Shown here piece by piece: positions 1 through 5,693 of a DNA stretch of 13,491 bases. Numbering within the stretch: position 1 is the first letter of the stretch; every line of letters starts with the position of its first letter. Below the pieces are notes generated by a model. That model searched no databases, had not been told where the DNA came from, and saw nothing but the letters and a program-made list of their open reading frames with translations. The DNA comes from Clostridia bacterium (GTDB taxonomy: Bacteria; Bacillota_A; Clostridia; Christensenellales; Aristaeellaceae): positions 1 through 13,491 of the forward strand of contig JAGBAU010000066.1 in NCBI GenBank assembly GCA_017938785.1, in the 5' to 3' direction. The position numbers and the translations under genes are program-made.

Positions 1-1305
1 CACCTTTCCTGCAAGCTCCGCAGGAATCAGTCCGATGCGCGCCGCACTCCGCACGTTCAGATGGCTGCCGAAGCCTCCGGCGATGTACAGGGTTTCAATT
101 TCATCCGCAGTCACATTCGCCGCTTCCATCAGGGTTTCAATACCCGCCGCGATGGCCGCCTTGGCAAGCTGCACCGCACGAATATCCCTGGGCGCCAAGG
201 CGATGCCATCCCGCAGCAGGAGTTCATCCTCGTCCGTCGCGCCAGTCTCATCCACCATGCCATTCTCCAGGAAGCAGGCGATGGCGTCGATCAGGCCGGA
301 ACCGCACAGTCCCACAGCCTTGCCTTCGCCGATGGTATGAGCAGTAATCCTGCCATTCTCCAGACAAGCCCTGTCGATGGCCCCGGCAATGCTGCCGCAG
401 CCGCAGGAGATGCCCGCGCCCTCAAAGGCTGGGCCCGCCGCCGTGGAGCTGACATAGAGCACGCCGTCCTTCCACAGGGCCAGTTCGCCGTTGGTGCCCA
501 CATCCACCAGCAGGGAGATTCCTCCCCCGCACTGTTCTGCCGCCAGCACTGCGCAGGTAATATCCGCACCCACAAAAGCGTTCATGCACGGCGGAAGATA
601 GGCCGCCTTGCCCAGCAGTTCCGCCTGTTCATCGAACAGGCAATCCGCCTCAAAGGGCGCATGGGAAAGCGCCTCCGGGTTTCGCCCGCTCAGCAGGTAG
701 AGCATGGTGGTATTGCCGGTCACCAGCAGCACATCCACGTCCTCAAGCAATCTTCCTGCCCGATGACAGGCCGTTTGCAGCAGTGCGCGGATTGCTGAAA
801 GAACCTGTGCCTGCATTTCTTCAAGCCTGCCTTCCAGCGCAGCGCCGATGCGGCCCATCACATCCGCAGCCACGCTCACCTGAGGATTGCCCATGCCGCT
901 TTCGCCGATGCAAACCCCATCCTGCAAATCATACAGCCTGAGCGCAATGGTGGTGGTGCCGATGTCCACAGCCGCCCCCAGCCTGCCGGGCATGGGCTTA
1001 CCCTTGCCGATTTCAACGCCGGAAAGTTCAATCTGCTCAAAATCGTGCGTTTCAGGCAGGATCACTCTTGCATCCCCCAGCAGCTTTGCCTGGCAGGCAA
1101 GGCGCGTGCCCGCACGTTTTTCCGCTTCATTGGGCGGCGAAACCTGCCCTTCCAGTATCACGGCGCACTTGCCACAGCTTCCCCGTCCGCCGCAGGGACG
1201 GGCGATTTCAAATCCGTTGGCAGCGAGTAGCTCACCCAGCAGGATCTCACCCTCAAAGCGCAGCTGTCTTTGCAGGCCGCCCTGCAAAACTGTCAATTCA
1301 GGCAT
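1..1305 (-). CDS. RACo/RamA-like corrinoid activation protein (2Fe-2S plus DUF4445 ASKHA ATPase), 3' end cut by window
   Basis: The product would reactivate a corrinoid protein by ATP-driven reduction of Co(II) to Co(I) in the cytoplasm. I translated 435 residues and the frame stays open to base 1, so the C-terminus is missing; full family members are longer. An N-terminal ferredoxin domain has C38-x5-C44-x2-C47-x23-C71 within CGGRGSCGKC and RLACQAK, the 2Fe-2S pattern of this family. ASKHA signatures follow: VDIGTTT near residue 113, DVGTNGEL further on, and AGGFGSHLNVRSAARIGLIP at the cut end. The ATG at 1303-1305 follows AGGAG at good spacing and overlaps the end of the DUF2284 gene by 8 bases (ATGCCTGA), so the two are probably translationally coupled. 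It is last of the genes visible in the corrinoid operon, and more operon genes could lie to the left. The family call is firm; the partner protein is inferred from context. Confidence 0.93.
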   Translation of the reverse strand, partial: MPELTVLQGGLQRQLRFEGEILLGELLAANGFEIARPCGGRGSCGKCAVILEGQVSPPNEAEKRAGTRLACQAKLLGDARVILPETHDFEQIELSGVEIGKGKPMPGRLGAAVDIGTTTIALRLYDLQDGVCIGESGMGNPQVSVAADVMGRIGAALEGRLEEMQAQVLSAIRALLQTACHRAGRLLEDVDVLLVTGNTTMLYLLSGRNPEALSHAPFEADCLFDEQAELLGKAAYLPPCMNAFVGADITCAVLAAEQCGGGISLLVDVGTNGELALWKDGVLYVSSTAAGPAFEGAGISCGCGSIAGAIDRACLENGRITAHTIGEGKAVGLCGSGLIDAIACFLENGMVDETGATDEDELLLRDGIALAPRDIRAVQLAKAAIAAGIETLMEAANVTADEIETLYIAGGFGSHLNVRSAARIGLIPAELAGKV

Positions 1306-1858
1306 TCTTTTTCTCCTCAAAGAGTACCATGCCGAAATAGGTCACGGTATTCTGTCCATTGATATACTTAAGCTCCGTGTCCTTCACCGTATTGTATACA
1401 TCCACACCCGCGCCCTCCATGGGAACGAGCGCCTTCTCCGGGAAGCGGCAGGGTTGGTTTTCAATCCTTGTACAGCTTTCACACAGGTTGCAGCCGCCGC
1501 AGCTCAGGTGAAAGCAGCCATCGGCCACCAGCGGAGAAACCGCTGCATGCATCTTCTGGCTCACCCGGGCATGATGGCGCGCTGCAGCCTGCATACCCTC
1601 GATATCAAAGCTGTCCTCGAGCTTCCCGATGGTCTGGTAAATGAGTGCATGGGGATAAGCCCTCACCCGCTGCATCAGTTCATCAATGGGGCCTATATCC
1701 GGCGGACACATCCAGCACCGGCCAAAGTTGCCGCATGCGTTGGTTTTGCAAATATCATAGAATTCCCGGGAGAGCACAACCTGCTCCTGAGGAATCACAG
1801 TCGCCTTCGCAGCTCCGGATTCCACCGCAGCCAGGACAATTCTTTCAAAGTTTATCAT
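1298..1858 (-). CDS. DUF2284 cysteine-rich putative metal-binding protein
   Basis: This 186-residue soluble protein matches the DUF2284 (predicted metal-binding) family by its two cysteine clusters. The first is C37, C42, C48 and C51, in the context NACGNFGRCWMCPPDIGP. The second is C120-x2-C123-x2-C126-x2-C129 with C137 downstream in QPCRFPE, which resembles a ferredoxin-type 4Fe-4S site. C115 is also present. No catalytic function is established for the family that I can name. It sits between the methyltransferase and the activase, overlapping the former by 14 bases and the latter by 8. An electron-transfer or metal-handling role in corrinoid activation or demethylation is therefore plausible, but it is inference. 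No strong ribosome binding site precedes the ATG at 1858, so translation is probably coupled to the upstream gene. Confidence 0.88.
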   Translation of the reverse strand: MINFERIVLAAVESGAAKATVIPQEQVVLSREFYDICKTNACGNFGRCWMCPPDIGPIDELMQRVRAYPHALIYQTIGKLEDSFDIEGMQAAARHHARVSQKMHAAVSPLVADGCFHLSCGGCNLCESCTRIENQPCRFPEKALVPMEGAGVDVYNTVKDTELKYINGQNTVTYFGMVLFEEKKNA

Positions 1859-2849
1859 GTTTATTCAACGCACCAAAGAAGGCCCGGATATTCTCCCACT
1901 TTGCATGGGCGGGAATATCACAGCCGGACGAAAGCAGGAAATTGGGATATGCTGTACACTTCTCCATCAGCTGCGCAGTTGCCCGGGCGATGCTCTCAGG
2001 CGTGCCCTGCACAAACTGGGAAGCGGGGTCGATATTGCCCATGCACAGCGCATCCGCCGGCGCATTGGCCAGCACCTGCGCCATATCCACCGCATTTCCG
2101 AAGTGGAAGGCGGCAGCGCCCTGATCAAAGATGGCCTCCAGCATGTGGGGCACGGCATTTCCGCAGTTGTGGTAAATGACCCCGAATGCATCATCCTGAA
2201 GCGCAGCAATGATGCGCTTCACATAGGGAGCGGAGAATTCCTCCATCAGGTCCGGGCTGAGCACACCTGCGAGGGGCTCGGCCATCATGATGCCGTCCGC
2301 ACCCACATCCTTGAATGCCCTGCCATAGGCGATGAGGAACTCCGTTGCCTTGTCCAGGATCATGTGCACGGCGTCCGGGTCATCATAGCAGGCAAACATG
2401 ATCTCCGTCACATCCATCAATCTGCCCGCCAGGGAATAGGGGCCGATCATGCCCGCAAGCACGGGACGGTCCACAATCCTCTCCTTCGCCATGCGTACCG
2501 CGTCGATGCACAGCTGGGTGCGTCCACCGTTCACCGGGGGAACCTTCAGCGCAGCCGCTTCCTCCTCGCCGGAAACCAGCCGGCCCGTAACAGCCGGAAC
2601 CTCATTTTCATAGAAAATGATTTCCGCACCGAAGGCTTCCGCCTCAACGGACAGGTCCATCAGGCTGATCGCCGCCAGCGAATTGGTTTCGCGGACGATG
2701 ATCTCCATGGCCTCGGCTTGCAGCCGGGCGTCATGCACCAGCTGGTCCACCGTCACGTTCATCTTTTGCACAGCAGGAAAGGACAGAATGGGCAGCGCAC
2801 GTTCATATTTGCCGTGCGCCGCTTCCCACAGATGGTTTCGAATATTCAT
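1845..2849 (-). CDS. Uroporphyrinogen decarboxylase-family (MtaA/MtbA-like) cobalamin-dependent methyltransferase
   Basis: This 334-residue protein has the UroD/MtaA TIM-barrel fold. It is likely a cytoplasmic Zn-dependent enzyme that moves a methyl group to or from the neighbouring corrinoid protein, not a haem-pathway decarboxylase. The probable zinc ligands are visible: H227-x-C229 in YHNCGN and C310 in SSGCDIP, the His-x-Cys...Cys arrangement of MtaA, MtbA and CmuA-type methyltransferases. Other family marks are GPYSLAGRL near 136-144, ADGIMMAEPLAGVLSP near 184-199 and MGNIDP near 270-275. The start ATG at 2849 has GAGGG eight bases upstream and lies 14 bases after the corrinoid-protein stop. 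Known MtaA and MtbA use coenzyme M. Here the acceptor could instead be tetrahydrofolate, or this could be the substrate-side enzyme; the sequence does not decide. Confidence 0.9.
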   Translation of the reverse strand: MNIRNHLWEAAHGKYERALPILSFPAVQKMNVTVDQLVHDARLQAEAMEIIVRETNSLAAISLMDLSVEAEAFGAEIIFYENEVPAVTGRLVSGEEEAAALKVPPVNGGRTQLCIDAVRMAKERIVDRPVLAGMIGPYSLAGRLMDVTEIMFACYDDPDAVHMILDKATEFLIAYGRAFKDVGADGIMMAEPLAGVLSPDLMEEFSAPYVKRIIAALQDDAFGVIYHNCGNAVPHMLEAIFDQGAAAFHFGNAVDMAQVLANAPADALCMGNIDPASQFVQGTPESIARATAQLMEKCTAYPNFLLSSGCDIPAHAKWENIRAFFGALNKHDKL

Positions 2850-2863
2850 GCGTATTCCCTCAA

Positions 2864-3493
2864 TCAGGAGCAGAAGCCGACCGCCACATCCGCAGCGGAT
2901 GCAGCATCCAGGGTATAGGCGTCCGCACCAATCTGCTTTGCAAAGGCCTCCGTTACAGGAGCGCCGCCCACCATGATCTTCACCTGATCGCGGATGCCTG
3001 CGGCTTCAGCGGCCTTGACTACATCCTCCATCACGTTCATGGTGGTGGTCAGCAGTGCGGAGCAGCAGATGATGGTGCACTGGTCGTTCTTGGCGGCATT
3101 GATGAATGCTTCGGGAGCCACGTCCACGCCCAAATCGATGACCTCCAGGCCCTTGCCCTCCATCATCATCTTCACCAGGTTCTTGCCGATATCATGCAAA
3201 TCGCCCTTGACGGTGCCGATGCAAACCTTGCCGCTGGCCTTCACACCCTCGGCGCTCAGCAGGGGCTTCAGCAGGCTTGCGCCCATGCTCATTGCGCGGG
3301 CTGCCACCAGAACCTGCGGCACGAAAACTTCGTTGTTCTTGAATTTTTCACCAATTACGCCCATGCCGTGAAGCAAACCCTGCTCCAGAATATCGTGGGC
3401 GGAGATGCCCTCGTCGATGGCCTGCTGCACCAGCAGCTTCACGTCCTTCGCCTTACCATCCTGTAGTTTCAAAGATATATCCTGAAGATTCAT
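2864..3493 (-). CDS. Corrinoid (B12-binding) methyl carrier protein, MtaC/MtbC/MttC type
   Basis: This is a 209-residue methyl-carrier protein whose bound cobamide shuttles the methyl group between methyltransferases. An N-terminal helical cap (B12-binding 2 type, about residues 1-85) precedes a Rossmann-like B12-binding domain. The base-off, His-on motif is D98-L-H100-D-I-G103, with H100 the expected lower cobalt ligand. The matching SALL at about 145-148 and MVGGAPV at about 174-180 complete the cobalamin pocket. I chose the second of two in-frame ATGs, at 3493. AGGAGG at 3502-3507 lies 8 bases upstream of it but only 2 bases from the ATG at 3499, which would add two residues. It is the first gene of the leftward operon and is divergent from the AraC-type regulator. 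Length and motifs match the family well. Confidence 0.95.
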   Translation of the reverse strand: MNLQDISLKLQDGKAKDVKLLVQQAIDEGISAHDILEQGLLHGMGVIGEKFKNNEVFVPQVLVAARAMSMGASLLKPLLSAEGVKASGKVCIGTVKGDLHDIGKNLVKMMMEGKGLEVIDLGVDVAPEAFINAAKNDQCTIICCSALLTTTMNVMEDVVKAAEAAGIRDQVKIMVGGAPVTEAFAKQIGADAYTLDAASAADVAVGFCS

Positions 3494-3501
3494 TGTCATT
3501 T

Positions 3502-3507
3502 CCTCCT
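3502..3507 (-). promoter_or_regulatory. Ribosome binding site AGGAGG that decides the corrinoid-protein start
   Basis: A perfect AGGAGG on the minus strand ends 8 bases before the ATG at 3493, but only 2 bases before the in-frame ATG at 3499. Spacing therefore favours 3493. The site also lies next to the -35 box of the rightward regulator promoter. Confidence 0.75.
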
Positions 3508-3508
3508 A

Positions 3509-3537
3509 TTGATTTAATCCATTGATTACAGTATAAT
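3509..3537 (+). promoter_or_regulatory. Sigma-A-type promoter of the AraC-family regulator
   Basis: TTGATT at 3509-3514 and a perfect TATAAT at 3532-3537 are separated by exactly 17 bases. Transcription would start near 3544, giving a leader of about 55 bases before the regulator ATG at 3599. The -10 box shares base pairs with the likely leftward -10, and the direct repeat lies downstream of this start, where a bound protein could block it. Confidence 0.75.
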
Positions 3538-3561
3538 ACATGCAACGCCATTTTAATTGTC
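3530..3561 (-). promoter_or_regulatory. Probable weak, activator-dependent promoter of the corrinoid methyltransferase operon
   Basis: On the minus strand the sequence reads TATTATACT, so either TATTAT (3538-3533) or TATACT (3535-3530) could be the -10. The hexamer 17 bases upstream of TATTAT is GACAAT (3561-3556), a poor -35 match. A good -10 with a poor -35 next to a repeated site suits activation by an AraC-type protein. The exact -10 is uncertain and this is inference. The leader would be only about 30 bases, too short for a cobalamin riboswitch. Confidence 0.4.
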
Positions 3562-3587
3562 ATAAGCAACGATATTTTGTCAATTAA
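3553..3587. promoter_or_regulatory. Candidate AraC-type operator: TTGTCA direct repeat inside an inverted repeat
   Basis: TTGTCA occurs at 3557-3562 and again at 3577-3582, a 20-base period of about two helical turns, which is usual for AraC-family half-sites. The same stretch is bounded by TTAATTG (3553-3559) and CAATTAA (3581-3587), a perfect 7-base inverted repeat. It lies at the leftward promoter's -35 region and inside the regulator's own leader. It could thus activate the operon and repress the regulator. Binding is inferred from position and spacing alone. Confidence 0.45.
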
Positions 3588-3598
3588 GGAGATCATTC

Positions 3599-4849
3599 AT
3601 GTTCCCCAGTATTTTTACACTGATTTCCGAGGAACACATGCGGGATATTCTGCAAACCCTGCACAACACTACGGAACTGCCCATTCGCCTGCTGGGCCGG
3701 CAGGGAGAAATCCTCATCTCCTATGGAGACGGCAACAGCTACTGTGCGCTCCTGAAGAAACATGTGTTCATCCAAAACGAATGCAACGAACTGCACCGCA
3801 AGGGCGGCGAACGCGCAAAGGCCCTGGGCGAAACCTACATCTTCACCTGCCATTCCGGCCTGAACCACATCAGCTTTCCGCTGATCAGCCAGGATGAACT
3901 CATCGCCAGCATACTCATCGGCCCCTTTCTGATGGACAAACCGGACAGTACACTGGTAGCTGGGGTGATGGAAGCCCATCCCCTCTCCCCTACCCTGGCG
4001 CTGGAGCTCTACGACGGCTTATCCGATATAGCCATCATCCCCCCAGCGCGCGTAAACCACCTGAGCCGGCTGGTTGGGCATCTTCTGGCGCCGCTGATGC
4101 CGGACAGCCATGCTGCGTTGCTCCTGGCTCAGGAAAAGCTGCGCCAACAATCCCGCATCAATGAAACCATACAGATGTACAAGGAACAGGGCATACCTGC
4201 CAGCCGAAGCTACTTTCTGGAAAAGGAAAACTCCCTGCTGACAAAGGTGCGTACCGGCAGCGTACATGAAGCCAAGGCCCTGCTCAACGACCTGATGGGC
4301 TATGTGCTCTTCAGCGAGGGCGGCACACTGGATTCCGTGCGCATGCATGCGCTGGAGCTGACCACGCTGCTCTCCCGTGTCGCCATAAACGGCGGCGCCC
4401 ATGCGGACAGCATCTACAAACTCAACGGGCAGTTCTTCACCCTGATGAACCGGGAGCAGAGCCTGGACGCCATCTGCCATCTATTGCAAAGCATGGTGGA
4501 AGGCTTCATGGACGCCATGTTCATACCAACGGACAAGGGAAATTCCCATATCCGCCGGGCCCTGCAATTCATGGCCGCCAATTATGCCCAGCCTCTCAGC
4601 ATGGCAACTGTGGCGGAATCCCTGAAGCTCAGCCCCAATTATTTTTCCAGCCTGTTCCGGGAAACGGTGGGCGTAAGCTTCCGCGAACAGCTGAACCGCA
4701 TCCGGGTGGAAGAAAGCAAACATCTTCTCCTCTCCACCGACATCTCCCTCACGGAAATCGCATTGGCTGTAGGCTTTCCGGACCAAAGCTGCTTTTGCAA
4801 GACCTTCAAGCGCATCGTGGGCGTAACCCCCGGAAAATACCGCAATTAG
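3599..4849 (+). CDS. PocR-domain AraC-family transcriptional regulator
   Basis: This 416-residue regulator has an N-terminal PocR sensory domain (about residues 5-165). Its characteristic cysteines include C49, C62 and C84, the last in FTCHSGLNHISFPL. A helical linker of roughly 170-310 follows. The C-terminal 100 residues form an AraC double helix-turn-helix, recognisable from MATVAESLKLSPNYFSSLF (about 335-353) and the second motif SLTEIALAVGFPDQSCFCKTFKR ending in VTPGKYR. AAGGAG at 3586-3591 lies 7 bases before the ATG. It is divergent from the corrinoid operon, so it most likely controls that operon in response to the methylated substrate or a cobamide or redox signal. PocR domains are known from propanediol and cobalamin gene control and from methyltransferase loci. 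The ligand here is unknown. The gene ends just before a strong hairpin. Confidence 0.93.
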   Translation: MFPSIFTLISEEHMRDILQTLHNTTELPIRLLGRQGEILISYGDGNSYCALLKKHVFIQNECNELHRKGGERAKALGETYIFTCHSGLNHISFPLISQDELIASILIGPFLMDKPDSTLVAGVMEAHPLSPTLALELYDGLSDIAIIPPARVNHLSRLVGHLLAPLMPDSHAALLLAQEKLRQQSRINETIQMYKEQGIPASRSYFLEKENSLLTKVRTGSVHEAKALLNDLMGYVLFSEGGTLDSVRMHALELTTLLSRVAINGGAHADSIYKLNGQFFTLMNREQSLDAICHLLQSMVEGFMDAMFIPTDKGNSHIRRALQFMAANYAQPLSMATVAESLKLSPNYFSSLFRETVGVSFREQLNRIRVEESKHLLLSTDISLTEIALAVGFPDQSCFCKTFKRIVGVTPGKYRN

Positions 4850-4861
4850 TCCTCCCAAAAA

Positions 4862-4899
4862 AAGAAAAGCACGCATGCTTTCACATGCGTGCTTTTCTT
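4862..4899. terminator. Bidirectional Rho-independent terminator between the regulator and the serine hydrolase
   Basis: A perfect 16-base inverted repeat, AAGAAAAGCACGCATG at 4862-4877 and its complement at 4884-4899, encloses a 6-base loop. Read leftward the stem is followed by a run of T (complement of the A-rich 4854-4861), giving a strong terminator for the polA operon. Read rightward it ends in TTTTCTT and can stop the regulator transcript. The last base of the right arm is the final base of the hydrolase stop codon (4899-4901). Confidence 0.88.
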
Positions 4900-5660
4900 C
4901 AGCTGTTCATCTCCGCCAGTTCCCGGGCCGTCTCCTGAATCAGGCGTTCAAATTCCGGCACATTGGTTTCATTGGACAGCATGCACAGCACGAAGGGCTT
5001 GCGTGCAAACACGATGCCCACATCGTGGGTGATACCGTCATCCTCGCCTGTCTTATGGGCGGATACAATGCCGCGGGGCTTGAGGTAGAAGGGCATCTTG
5101 CCGTTGAGCTTCTGGTTGCGCAGGATCTCCACCATTTCGCGGCTGGCGGCTTCGGACACCAGTTCGCCCCTGTACATCTTCTCCAGCAGCACGCCCATAT
5201 CCCGGGCGGTCACGGTGTTTTCGATGCCCGCCAGATGCGCTTCGCGATCAAAGAGCTTGCGGCGCAGCACGGATTTGGTGATTCCCAGGGACTGCAAGGT
5301 GGCATTGACATTATCCTTACCCAGCAGGTCGATGAGGATGTTCGTGGCGGTATTATCGCTGAGCACAATCATCAGCTCCACCAGATCCCGCAGGTTCACC
5401 TTCAAACCTGCATGCATGCGGTTGAGTGCGCCGCAGGAGGGCATTTTTTCCTCATCACACAGCACATGTACATCATCAGGAGAAAGAATTCCCGCCTCAA
5501 ACTGGCGGAACGCCTCCACCATGATGGGAATTTTGATGACGCTGGCGGCCATCAGCGGCTCGTTTTCGTTGTGCATCAGCGCACATCCGCCGTCCAGCGG
5601 TCGATAATAAATGGAGACATGTCCGCTTGCACGGCGAACCTGGTCCAGCAGCTTCATCAT
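4899..5660 (-). CDS. Class A beta-lactamase-fold serine hydrolase without a visible signal peptide
   Basis: This 253-residue penicillin-recognising serine hydrolase shows all three main active-site motifs: S40-V-I-K43 (SxxK), S101-D-N103 (SDN) and K203-T-G205 (KTG). The Glu166-containing omega loop is short and unclear. The stretch DREAHLAGIENTVTARDMG at about 138-156 lacks an obvious ExxLN, so efficient beta-lactam hydrolysis cannot be assumed. There is no hydrophobic N-terminal segment after MMKLLDQVRR, so export is not evident. The ATG at 5660 follows an AGGAAGG-like site; a second ATG three bases later is an alternative. It is the last gene of the polA operon, 33 bases after the solute-binding protein. 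It may act on peptidoglycan peptides or similar substrates. Calling it an antibiotic-resistance gene is not justified from sequence alone. Confidence 0.88.
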   Translation of the reverse strand: MMKLLDQVRRASGHVSIYYRPLDGGCALMHNENEPLMAASVIKIPIMVEAFRQFEAGILSPDDVHVLCDEEKMPSCGALNRMHAGLKVNLRDLVELMIVLSDNTATNILIDLLGKDNVNATLQSLGITKSVLRRKLFDREAHLAGIENTVTARDMGVLLEKMYRGELVSEAASREMVEILRNQKLNGKMPFYLKPRGIVSAHKTGEDDGITHDVGIVFARKPFVLCMLSNETNVPEFERLIQETARELAEMNS

Positions 5661-5693
5661 TTGTTTTCACCTTCCTTGGGATTGTTCCGCTTG

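Noticed and set aside
61..798. Long rightward open frame in the activase region
   Set aside because: It is antisense to a gene with a clear 2Fe-2S motif and ASKHA motifs, and its translation has no recognisable domain. GC-rich codon use opens the opposite frame.
1845..2849. Haem-pathway uroporphyrinogen decarboxylase (hemE)
   Set aside because: The His-x-Cys plus Cys zinc ligands and the corrinoid-protein neighbour point to a methyltransferase.
887..2918. Rightward open frames of 353 and 430 residues
   Set aside because: They lie antisense to the DUF2284 and UroD-family genes, lack good ribosome binding sites and show no family signature.
3578..3583. Perfect TTGACA on the minus strand as the -35 of the corrinoid operon
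   Set aside because: No TATAAT-like hexamer lies 16-18 bases downstream; the likely -10 is about 39 bases away. It is better read as part of the repeated TTGTCA element.
3494..3598. Cobalamin riboswitch upstream of the corrinoid operon
   Set aside because: The predicted leader is about 30 bases and the whole intergenic region about 105, too short for the structure; no B12-box-like sequence was seen.
4899..5660. Antibiotic-resistance beta-lactamase
   Set aside because: No export signal and no clear Glu166 were found, and the gene lies in a housekeeping operon without mobile elements. The neutral fold-based call is safer.
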